Below are positions 1 through 5,466 of a stretch of 7,732 bases of DNA, piece by piece. The notes beneath the pieces were generated by a model. It had not been told where the DNA came from. It made no database searches and was given only the letters and a program-made list of their open reading frames with translations. The DNA comes from Polaromonas sp. GTDB lineage: Bacteria; Pseudomonadota; Gammaproteobacteria; Burkholderiales; Burkholderiaceae_C. The translations under genes and the position numbers were made by a program. Where the stretch lies: contig JACMQR010000004.1 in assembly GCA_014376885.1 (NCBI GenBank), forward strand, positions 1-7,732, written 5' to 3'. The number at the start of each line of letters is the position of its first letter. Position 1 is the stretch's first letter.

Positions 1-130
1 AATTTTTCTCTTTGCAGGCATGCTAACGGCCGAGTTTTGCGCCCCGTGTCGACATCTGCGCCTCCCGGCGTAGGAGAGCAGCGTTTTCAGCCCTCAACGC
101 CGCAAAAGAGCAGGGTTTACCATTCAAGGC
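1..130. other. 5' non-coding stretch upstream of the reductase gene
   Basis: No convincing gene is seen here. The stretch presumably carries the promoter and leader of the reductase gene that begins at 131, but I cannot pick out a good -35/-10 pair. A purine-rich AGGAGAG lies at 72-78, too far upstream to serve the ATG at 131. On the minus strand an ATG at 21-19 opens seven codons that run off the left edge. It lacks a ribosome binding site, so a divergent gene is only a possibility. Confidence 0.4.
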
Positions 131-1096
131 ATGAGCTCTGCCCAACCGCTGTCCGCATCCGGCCGCTTGCCCGAACCGGCTTTCACCACCGGCTGCCTAC
201 CCTATCGGCGGCTTCTGCCCGAGCTGGCGCGGCTGCTGCGCGACCGCAGCGTGCAGGTGCCGCCGCGCCTGGTGCTGCCGCTGGCCGGCGGCGCCAGCCT
301 GTTTGTCATGCCGGCCGCGGACAGCGACACCGCCATCACCAAGCTGATCACCTTCACGCCGGCCAATGCAGGCCACGGCCGGGCGACGATTCAGGGCGAT
401 GTGGTGGTGTTCGACGTGGCCACCGGCAAGCGCCTGGCGCTGCTCGACGGCCCGGCAGTGACCGCCCGGCGCACGGCGGCAGTGTCGGTGCTGGCCGCCC
501 AGCATCTGGCGCCCTGCAGGCAGGGACCGATGCTCATCGTGGGCGCCGGCGTGCAGGGCTGCGCCCATCTGGAGGCGTTTGCCGAATGCCTGGGCATCCA
601 GATGTTTTTCATTGCCTCGCGCAGCGCTGCCAGCACCCAGCGGCTGGTGGACCATGCCCGGTCGCTGGGCCTGAAGGCGCAGGCCGTGCCGGATGCCAAT
701 GCCGCCCTGGCCGAGTGTCCGCTGGCTGTCACCTGCACCCCGGCCAGCGCGGTGGCGCTGAGCGCGCTGCCGCGCCCGGACGGCTTCATTGCCGCCGTCG
801 GCGCCTTCACGCCGCAAATGGCCGAACTCGGTGCCGGGCTGTGCCGGCATGTCGCTGTACAGGGCACGGTGGTGCTGGACACCCCGGATGCGGTTCACGA
901 GGCGGGCGACCTGCTTCAGGCCGGACTGGACGCTTCACGCTTTGCCACGCTCGCCGACGTGGTGCGCGGCAATGCCTTGCAGGCCCGGGGACCGGTGCTG
1001 TTCAAAAGCTGCGGCTGGGCCGGCTGGGACCTTGCAGCGGCCCGGACCGCCAGGGCCTGGCTGGCCGAAACGGCCGGAATGGCGGATGGCCGGTAG
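131..1096 (+). CDS. Ornithine cyclodeaminase/mu-crystallin family protein, probable delta-1-pyrroline-2-carboxylate (imino-acid) reductase
   Basis: This 321-aa cytosolic protein has the usual family length. A first half supplies substrate and dimer contacts, and a Rossmann NAD(P) domain follows with GAGVQG at residues 138-143. Lys71 (AITKLITF) and Arg113 (AVTARRTAA) sit where the family binds the substrate carboxylate. The later motifs VGAFTPQMAEL (223-233) and FKSCGWAGWDLAAARTA (291-307) are typical of the branch that reduces cyclic ketimines such as pyrroline- or piperideine-2-carboxylate. True ornithine cyclodeaminases have an Asp-Cys at the first motif. The likely role is therefore NAD(P)H-dependent reduction of a cyclic imino acid to proline or pipecolate, in hydroxyproline or lysine catabolism. 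The family call is firm and the exact substrate is inferred. The ATG start has only a poor ribosome site (AAGG one base away). The gene stands alone and converges on the photolyase operon, so the context does not help name the substrate. Confidence 0.88.
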   Translation: MSSAQPLSASGRLPEPAFTTGCLPYRRLLPELARLLRDRSVQVPPRLVLPLAGGASLFVMPAADSDTAITKLITFTPANAGHGRATIQGDVVVFDVATGKRLALLDGPAVTARRTAAVSVLAAQHLAPCRQGPMLIVGAGVQGCAHLEAFAECLGIQMFFIASRSAASTQRLVDHARSLGLKAQAVPDANAALAECPLAVTCTPASAVALSALPRPDGFIAAVGAFTPQMAELGAGLCRHVAVQGTVVLDTPDAVHEAGDLLQAGLDASRFATLADVVRGNALQARGPVLFKSCGWAGWDLAAARTARAWLAETAGMADGR

Positions 1097-1110
1097 CCGG
1101 TAGCCGGTAG
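1090..1110 (+). repeat. Three tandem 7-bp CCGGTAG repeats at the reductase stop codon
   Basis: CCGGTAG occurs three times head to tail (1090-1096, 1097-1103, 1104-1110). The first copy contains the in-frame TAG stop of the reductase gene. Because 7 is not a multiple of 3, the other two TAG triplets fall in the two remaining plus-strand frames. Confidence 0.9.
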
Positions 1111-1112
1111 CG

Positions 1113-1143
1113 GCCGGCACGCAGTTGCGCGTGGCGCGCCGGC
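1113..1143. terminator. GC-rich inverted repeat in the convergent gap, possible bidirectional terminator
   Basis: GCCGGCACGC at 1113-1122 can pair with GCGT at 1129-1132 and GCCGGC at 1138-1143. This gives a 4+6 bp stem with a six-base loop and a five-base bulge. It fills the short gap between the converging reductase and photolyase-like genes and abuts the latter's stop codon. There is no T-run on either strand, so it is not a classical intrinsic terminator. It may mark transcript ends or simply be GC-rich sequence. Confidence 0.3.
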
Positions 1144-2331
1144 TCAGCGGACCAGGCCGGTACGGCCGCGCCACTTCGAAAAGCTGCCGCACAGCTCGGC
1201 CACCGGCGAGAACAGGCGCGGCGCGGCATGCTGCTGGACCGAAGCCGGCAGCCAGGGCTTGCCAATGGTGCGCAGGTGCGGATCGGCCAGCAAATGCACC
1301 GAGCGCGCCGAGCGCAGGGCAGCGCCAATGGTTTGCGCCGGGGCATGCCAGCACAGCGGCGCCAGTTGGCGCATCCGCTGGGTGACAAAGCGCCAGCGCT
1401 GCGCGGTCCAGGAATGCGCCTCGTGGAACTCGGCCAGGGCAATGCCCAGCGCCAGCGTGCCTTCGGGCAGATCTTTGGGCAGCGCGCCCAGGGCCCAGGG
1501 ATGCACCAGCCAGACATCGCGCCCCTGCACGGCTTGGGCATCGACCGGCGTAAAGTCGCCCGGCTGCGGCGGCTGGCTGAACAGCTCGGGCGGCGTGACG
1601 CCAACGGCGCTGCTGCGCCCGAACACCGCCGGCTTGGAACTGCGGGCGATGCGGTCCAGCGCCTCGTAGGAGGTGTCGATGACGCTGCCCGGGCTGTGCC
1701 AGGCGGGCGGCGCATAGCGCTGCACATTCTCGGCATTGAACACATACGGCTTGCTGCTGCCGGTACCGGCCACCCACTGCCAGCTCAGGTGGTTGCTGGC
1801 CAGGTCGCCGTCGAGCAGGTGCGAATACAGCCATTCAGCGCCGACATGCCAGTGCACCTTGCGCACATGCACCACATAGCTGGCCAGCCACATGCGCGCA
1901 TGGTTGTGCAGGTAGCCAGTGGCATACAGCTCGCGCACCGCGCAGTCGATGACCGGCACGCCGGTTTTGGCCTGCACGATGTCGTCAGGCAGCGTTTGGC
2001 CATAGGCGGCCTCAGGCATCAGGCCGTCATGCAGCGAATCGTGGATACCCGCGCCCAGATGGCTCCAGACATGCTGGAAATAGGCGCGCCAGCCCAACTC
2101 GGCGACAAACTTGTGCTGGTCATCAAGCGGATGGCTGGCGGCCACGCCGGCATACACCTCGGGCAGCGAGACAAAGCCATGCGTCAGGTAGGGCGACAGC
2201 CGGGTGACGGCGCCGTTCAGTGCGTTGCGGGTGCGCGCATAGTCTTGCGGCCGCACGGCCTTGATGCGCTCATGGGCAGCCTGCAAGGTGGGTTCGAAGG
2301 TAAAGGATGTCATGAGGGTCATGAAGGTCAT
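1144..2331 (-). CDS. Short photolyase-like FAD-binding protein lacking the N-terminal antenna domain
   Basis: The protein is 395 aa long and starts directly in the photolyase/cryptochrome FAD-binding fold. There is no preceding alpha/beta antenna domain of about 130 residues. Visible motifs are TRLSPYLTHG (43-52, FAD phosphate loop), ELGWRAYF (78-85), TGVPVIDCAVREL (123-135), HNHARM (142-147) and DGDLASNHLSWQWVAGTG (174-191). Compared by eye with remembered E. coli PhrB positions, these correspond: Glu78=E274, Trp81=W277, Met147=M345, Asn180=N378, Trp184=W382, Trp161=W359 and Trp186=W384. R342 becomes His144, and the distal triad Trp has no counterpart. The likely role is light-driven repair of UV-damaged DNA, but a photoreceptor role is possible. 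Residues 271-395 form an extra C-terminal region. It is the last gene of the operon, and its ATG overlaps the previous stop (ATGA). In-frame ATGs at codons 4 and 7 are also possible starts. The reading frame is open upstream to 2547, but that translation does not look like an antenna domain, so this is not a truncated normal photolyase. Confidence 0.85.
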   Translation of the reverse strand: MTFMTLMTSFTFEPTLQAAHERIKAVRPQDYARTRNALNGAVTRLSPYLTHGFVSLPEVYAGVAASHPLDDQHKFVAELGWRAYFQHVWSHLGAGIHDSLHDGLMPEAAYGQTLPDDIVQAKTGVPVIDCAVRELYATGYLHNHARMWLASYVVHVRKVHWHVGAEWLYSHLLDGDLASNHLSWQWVAGTGSSKPYVFNAENVQRYAPPAWHSPGSVIDTSYEALDRIARSSKPAVFGRSSAVGVTPPELFSQPPQPGDFTPVDAQAVQGRDVWLVHPWALGALPKDLPEGTLALGIALAEFHEAHSWTAQRWRFVTQRMRQLAPLCWHAPAQTIGAALRSARSVHLLADPHLRTIGKPWLPASVQQHAAPRLFSPVAELCGSFSKWRGRTGLVR

Positions 2332-2333
2332 GA
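2307..2333 (-). repeat. Triplicated 9-bp TCATGACCY unit giving three consecutive in-frame ATGs
   Basis: Read on the minus strand, TCATGACCT, TCATGACCC and TCATGACAT follow one another exactly. The first unit spans the ATGA overlap between the (6-4) photolyase stop and the short photolyase-like start. Each unit places another ATG in the same frame (codons 1, 4 and 7). No Shine-Dalgarno sequence precedes any of them, so initiation probably depends on ribosomes ending the upstream gene. Confidence 0.85.
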
Positions 2334-3917
2334 GGAAACGGGCGGGTTGACCACGGCGTGGTGGGACAGCGCCTGGGCAATGATGCCGGCGCGTTTTTCG
2401 AGACTCAGGCGGGCGATGTTTTTCACCTGCAGCGCCATGCGCGGATTCTTGGCCAGCCGCTCCTCGTGGCGCATCAAAAAATCCCAGTAGAGCGTGGTGA
2501 ACGGGCAGGCTTTGTCGCCCACCGATTCGGCCGGGTCGAATCGGCAACCCTTGCAGTGGTTGCTCATGCGCTGGATGTATTTACCGGTGGCCGCATAGGG
2601 CTTGCTGGCCAGCATGCCACCGTCGGCAAACTGGCTCATGCCCAGCACATTGGGCAGCTCGACCCATTCGACCGCATCGACATACACGCTGAGGTACCAG
2701 GCATGCACTTCCTGCGGCTTGACTCCGAGCAGCAGGGCATACAGGCCGGTGACCATCAGGCGCTGGATGTGGTGCGCGTAGCCGTGATTCAAGGTCTGCG
2801 TCAGGGCGTCGCGCAGGCAGGCCATGTCGGTCTCGCCGGTCCAGTAAAAACCGGGCAAGGCGGCCTGCGCATCCAGGGCATTGACCGCCCCGTACTCAGG
2901 CATCTTGGTCCAGTAGACGCCGCGGATGAATTCGCGCCAGCCGAGGATTTGCCGAATAAAGCCCTCGACCGCCGCCAGCGGCGCCAGCCCGGCCCGGTAG
3001 GCATCCTCGGCGGCCTGCACCACCTCTCGGGCGCCGAGCAGTTTGAGGTTCATGGCCGACGCCAGGTGCGCGTGGTACAGCCAGACTTCGCCCTGCCACA
3101 TGGCGTCTTCAAACTTGCCGAACAGCGGCAGGCGCTCGGCGATGAAAGTGTCCAGCGCCAGCAGCGCCTGGGCACGGGTGACCGGCCAGCCGAATGAATC
3201 GAGCCGGCCTGGATGGCTGGCAAAGCGGCTGTTGACCAGCGCCATGACATCCTGCGTGATCGCGTCGGGCGCAAAAAAGCTGCGCGGCGGCAGCGCGCCC
3301 GGCCCGGCAGCGCCAAACGATTCGCGGTTGTCGGCATCAAAGTTCCACTGCCCGCCGACCGGCTTGCCGCCCTCCATCAAAATACCGTTTTTGGTGCGCA
3401 GCTCGCGGTACCAGTACTCCAGCCGCAGCTGCTTGCGGCCCTCGGCATGCGCCGCGAACTCGCGCACGGTGCTGAAGAAATTGCGGTCGTCGCGCATGTC
3501 CAGCGGCCGGCCGGACGCCTTGGCAACGGCGCGCAGGCTTTGCAGCACCCGCCAGTCGCCCGGCGCGGTCATGACCAGGGCCGCCGGCGCCAGCACATCG
3601 ATGGCGCTTTGCAACTCGGCGGCCAGCGTGCCGCGGTTGGCGCTGTCGTCCAGATGCGTGTAGTAAACCGTCCAGCCGCGCGCGCGCAGCGACTCGGCAA
3701 AGTGGCGCATGGCGCTTAAGAACACGGTGATGCGCTGCTTGGCCGACCAGACATGGGTCGATTCCTCGGCCACCTCGGCCATCCAGACGGCATCGAGCGC
3801 CGGATCAAAGCCATCGAATGCCGACGACTGCTCGTCGAGCTGGTCGCCCAGCACCATCACCAGATGGCGCAGCAGCCCGGTTTGCGCCACGGCAGCGGCC
3901 TGGGGCGCGGCGGTCAT
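2328..3917 (-). CDS. Iron-sulfur bacterial cryptochrome / (6-4) photolyase (FeS-BCP, PhrB type)
   Basis: This 529-aa protein has the normal family length. FeS-BCP enzymes repair (6-4) pyrimidine photoproducts in DNA using light, FAD, a 4Fe-4S cluster and a lumazine antenna. The N-terminal alpha/beta domain begins at LVMVLGDQLDEQ (19-30), and the FAD/DNA-binding helical domain fills the C-terminal half. Cluster ligands are visible as Cys367, Cys455, Cys458 and Cys471. Their spacings (88, 3, 13) equal those I recall for Agrobacterium PhrB (C350, C438, C441, C454). The same +17 offset aligns Trp359, His383, Trp407, Tyr441 and Tyr447 with functional PhrB residues W342, H366, W390, Y424 and Y430. 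The ATG at 3917 is preferred because it overlaps the stop of the DUF2256 gene (ATGA). The frame is open to 4034, but that extension merely reads through the DUF2256 gene in another frame. The next gene is likewise joined by ATGA. Specificity for (6-4) products rather than cyclobutane dimers follows from the family and is not shown here. Confidence 0.95.
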   Translation of the reverse strand: MTAAPQAAAVAQTGLLRHLVMVLGDQLDEQSSAFDGFDPALDAVWMAEVAEESTHVWSAKQRITVFLSAMRHFAESLRARGWTVYYTHLDDSANRGTLAAELQSAIDVLAPAALVMTAPGDWRVLQSLRAVAKASGRPLDMRDDRNFFSTVREFAAHAEGRKQLRLEYWYRELRTKNGILMEGGKPVGGQWNFDADNRESFGAAGPGALPPRSFFAPDAITQDVMALVNSRFASHPGRLDSFGWPVTRAQALLALDTFIAERLPLFGKFEDAMWQGEVWLYHAHLASAMNLKLLGAREVVQAAEDAYRAGLAPLAAVEGFIRQILGWREFIRGVYWTKMPEYGAVNALDAQAALPGFYWTGETDMACLRDALTQTLNHGYAHHIQRLMVTGLYALLLGVKPQEVHAWYLSVYVDAVEWVELPNVLGMSQFADGGMLASKPYAATGKYIQRMSNHCKGCRFDPAESVGDKACPFTTLYWDFLMRHEERLAKNPRMALQVKNIARLSLEKRAGIIAQALSHHAVVNPPVSS

Positions 3918-4081
3918 GGCGCCGCCCCGGTGTGCTTTTTGCGGGCACGGCAGGCATCCGAGCAATACAGCACCTCGGCCCAGTTTTTCGCCCAGGATTT
4001 GCGCCAGGTCATGGTGCGGCCGCAGACGGTGCACAGCTTGCTGGGCAGCGACTGCTTGTTGCCTTTGAAATCATTGTTCAT
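3914..4081 (-). CDS. DUF2256 small zinc-finger-like protein
   Basis: This is a 55-aa protein, easily missed because of its size. It matches the DUF2256 family: a basic N-terminus with FKGNKQSLPSK, then CTVC (Cys17, Cys20), the conserved TMTWRKSWAKNW (23-34), and YCSDAC (39-44, Cys40 and Cys44). The paired cysteines suggest a bound zinc ion, probably as a small nucleic-acid or protein contact module. To my knowledge the family has no established biochemical function, but its genes are frequently found beside photolyase/cryptochrome genes, as here. It is the first gene of the three-gene operon, and its TGA overlaps the (6-4) photolyase ATG. The start at 4081 is the only in-frame ATG that includes the conserved N-terminus. 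GGGGA touches the ATG directly, which is closer than usual for a ribosome site. Confidence 0.88.
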   Translation of the reverse strand: MNNDFKGNKQSLPSKLCTVCGRTMTWRKSWAKNWAEVLYCSDACRARKKHTGAAP

Positions 4082-4229
4082 TCCCCGATTGTGTCAAGCC
4101 TGCGTCCTGTGCCACGGCAAGGTTGCGCTTTCAAGGGTTTCAGTACTCTTAAATTAATAGCTAACAGCATAGACGGGTATTGCACTACAACAGCAAATCG
4201 TGCCTAAAAGGCAATCAGCGACTGCGTTT
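4082..4229. other. Intergenic region upstream of the photorepair operon, with an AT-rich patch
   Basis: This 148-base gap separates the stop of the DUF2788 gene from the start of the photorepair operon, both on the minus strand. It should therefore hold the operon promoter. An AT-rich patch (about 4141-4200, containing TTAAATTAATAGCTAA) stands out from the GC-rich surroundings. It resembles, from memory, short dispersed elements with a TAATAGCT core in Comamonadaceae genomes. A small inverted repeat TGCC-TAAAA-GGCA (4201-4213) lies just downstream of the DUF2788 gene and could be a weak terminator stem. I could not identify a confident -35/-10 pair. Confidence 0.45.
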
Positions 4230-4439
4230 TTACTTTTCCAGCATCCACTGGATGAAAAACTTGGCGACAAAGCCCACCATGCCAAAGGCCAGGCCCAGGA
4301 AGATCACAAAGGTGCCGAACTTGCCCGCCTTGGAAACCCAGGCCAGCTGGCCGATGATGAACAGCATATAGAGCATGAACGCGCCAATGCCAAACGACAG
4401 CCCGAAGGCGGCCACCTGCTCTTCCGAAAAGCCAAACAT
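4230..4439 (-). CDS. DUF2788 small membrane protein
   Basis: This 69-aa protein is at the family's usual size. It matches DUF2788, short inner-membrane proteins of Beta- and Gammaproteobacteria. The N-terminus MFGFSEEQVAAFGLSF is followed by two hydrophobic segments (about 11-34 and 42-62). They are separated by a short basic loop, VSKAGKFGTF (35-44), that is typical of the family. The function is unknown. Its ATG shares one base with the TGA of the DUF2189 gene upstream (TGATG), so the two are almost certainly one operon and coupled in translation. The in-frame sequence upstream of 4439 is only the other-frame reading of the DUF2189 gene. Confidence 0.85.
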   Translation of the reverse strand: MFGFSEEQVAAFGLSFGIGAFMLYMLFIIGQLAWVSKAGKFGTFVIFLGLAFGMVGFVAKFFIQWMLEK

Positions 4440-5386
4440 CAGGCGGCATCCTGCGGCGCCAGGCGTTCGGGAAGCTCTTGGGCATCCACCAGATCGCGGT
4501 AGGCGTGCCAGCTGGCATGGCCCAGCACCGGCAGCACCACCACCAGTCCCAGCAGCAGCGTGCCCAGGCCAAGCAGACTCAGGCCCATGATCAGCGCCGC
4601 CCAGAAAGCCAGGGCGACCGGGTTGGTCAGCACCGCCTGCCAGCTGGTCAGCACCGCCTGCAGCACATCGACCCGGCGGTCCAGCAGCAGGGGCATGGCG
4701 ACCACGCTGGAGGCAAAAATCGGCGCGGCCAGCAAGCCGCCCAGGGTGAGCCACAGCTCAAAAGCGTAGTGGCCGGGGGCCAGCACGACATGGCGCAGAA
4801 AATCCGCTGGCGTGTGGACCGGCTCGGGCGCCACCAGGGTGATCAAGGCGGCCGATGTCAGCACCCAGCCGGTGCCGGCCAGGGCCAGCAGCAGGCCAAA
4901 GCGCACCAGGCTCCAGTAGCCACCGCGCACTGCATAGCGCGAATGCTGCCAGTTCGTCCAGGTCTTGAGGATGAGCTGCCAATTAACCGGCTCGCCGCGC
5001 TCCAGCGCCCGGCTCATGGCGTACAGGCTGGTTGCCAGCACCGGCGCCACCACCAGAAAACCGGACAAAGCCCCGGCCAGCAGCCAGAACCGGTCGCGCG
5101 CCAGCAGCACCAAGAGGCCACCGAAAGCCGCCGGCAGCAGGCCATGCAGCAGGCCCAGCCAGCCGCCCTGCCGCAGATCGCGCGCGCCGCGCGCCAGCCA
5201 TTGGAGCGGCTGGCCCAGCGTGATGCGGCGCACCGCAGGCCGGCCCGCAGCGCCAGGTTCGCGGCGCGGCAGGCGGGCTGGTGGGGGAAGCGGGGATAAC
5301 GGCACGGTGGACTCGCAGCTTACCTGCAAACCGCCGGGGCGAGCCTGGCCAAACCCGCCTTTGCCGGCGACAGGGCATGAATGCAC
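4439..5386 (-). CDS. DUF2189 family integral membrane protein (paralogue 1)
   Basis: The protein is up to 315 aa with about five or six hydrophobic segments (roughly 76-95, 101-123, 159-185, 210-232, 257-288) and is an inner-membrane protein of unknown function. Family signatures are PLQWLARGARDL (60-71), APVLATSLYAMSRALERGE (114-132), SVVAMPLLLDRRVDVLQAVLTS (227-248) and LPVLGHASWHAYRDLV (285-300). The same motifs recur in the plus-strand gene at 5965-6897, so the two are paralogues. The start is uncertain. GTG at 5386 opens the longest frame, but its first 27 or more residues look unlike the family. GTG at 5305 or at 5233 (VRRITLGQPLQWL) are good alternatives, and none has a strong ribosome site. 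It is followed by the DUF2788 gene with a one-base overlap, and is divergent from the DksA-like gene with the FNR-type palindrome between them. Confidence 0.82.
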   Translation of the reverse strand: MHSCPVAGKGGFGQARPGGLQVSCESTVPLSPLPPPARLPRREPGAAGRPAVRRITLGQPLQWLARGARDLRQGGWLGLLHGLLPAAFGGLLVLLARDRFWLLAGALSGFLVVAPVLATSLYAMSRALERGEPVNWQLILKTWTNWQHSRYAVRGGYWSLVRFGLLLALAGTGWVLTSAALITLVAPEPVHTPADFLRHVVLAPGHYAFELWLTLGGLLAAPIFASSVVAMPLLLDRRVDVLQAVLTSWQAVLTNPVALAFWAALIMGLSLLGLGTLLLGLVVVLPVLGHASWHAYRDLVDAQELPERLAPQDAA

Positions 5387-5394
5387 GGCGGATG

Positions 5395-5408
5395 TTGACC
5401 CTGGTCAA
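5395..5408. promoter_or_regulatory. FNR/Anr/FixK-type palindromic box, TTGACCCTGGTCAA
   Basis: TTGAC-CCTG-GTCAA is a perfect palindrome in its half-sites and fits the TTGAY-N4-RTCAA pattern bound by FNR/Anr/FixK regulators of the CRP superfamily. These sense oxygen, nitric oxide or redox state. Its centre is 5401.5. A -10-like CATCAT lies at 5431-5436, predicting a transcript start near 5443. That puts the box at -41.5, the textbook class II activator position. It lies in the gap between the divergent DUF2189 gene and the DksA-like gene, so it could act on either. Confidence 0.6.
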
Positions 5409-5430
5409 GAAATGGCGACATGGCTGCGCG

Positions 5431-5436
5431 CATCAT
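5431..5436 (+). promoter_or_regulatory. Candidate -10 element (CATCAT) of the DksA-like gene
   Basis: CATCAT matches TATAAT at four of six positions. It sits at the distance expected from an FNR-type box acting at -41.5 and gives a leader of about 24 bases before the ATG at 5467. There is no good -35 hexamer apart from the one formed by the box itself, which suits an activator-dependent promoter. Confidence 0.4.
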
Positions 5437-5453
5437 CAAAAGCCAACCTCAAG

Positions 5454-5457
5454 AGGA
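5454..5457 (+). promoter_or_regulatory. Ribosome binding site of the DksA-like gene
   Basis: AGGA within AAGAGGAAA lies nine bases before the ATG at 5467. It settles the start of the DksA-like gene against the longer open frame that reaches back to 5281. It is the clearest ribosome site in the window. Confidence 0.75.
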
Positions 5458-5466
5458 AACCCACCC

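Noticed and set aside
1..21. Minus-strand ATG with seven codons running off the left edge (MPAKRKI)
   Set aside because: It has no ribosome binding site and is too short to judge. It could be a divergent gene start but cannot be supported from this window.
37..1110. 357-codon plus-strand frame overlapping the reductase gene in a different frame
   Set aside because: Its translation is an Arg/Gly/Ala/Pro-rich shadow, while the 131-1096 frame carries clear Rossmann and family motifs.
1228..2490. 420-codon open frame on the plus strand, antisense to the short photolyase-like gene
   Set aside because: It is the complementary reading of a well-supported photolyase gene in GC-rich DNA. Its translation is low-complexity (Arg/Gln/Gly/Ala/His rich) and shows no domain.
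2332..2547. In-frame upstream extension of the short photolyase-like gene inside the (6-4) photolyase gene
   Set aside because: The 72 extra residues are Arg/Pro/Gly/His-rich and bear no resemblance to an antenna domain. The ATGA overlap start fits much better.
2358..3719. Plus-strand open frames of 279, 206 and 168 codons across the (6-4) photolyase gene
   Set aside because: They are antisense shadows of a gene whose motifs are unambiguous. Composition is biased and no ribosome sites stand out.
4091..4097. TTGACAC on the minus strand just upstream of the DUF2256 start, a perfect -35 hexamer
   Set aside because: It lies only about ten bases before the ATG, so a promoter using it would start transcription inside the gene. 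No -10 element fits, and it is probably coincidental.
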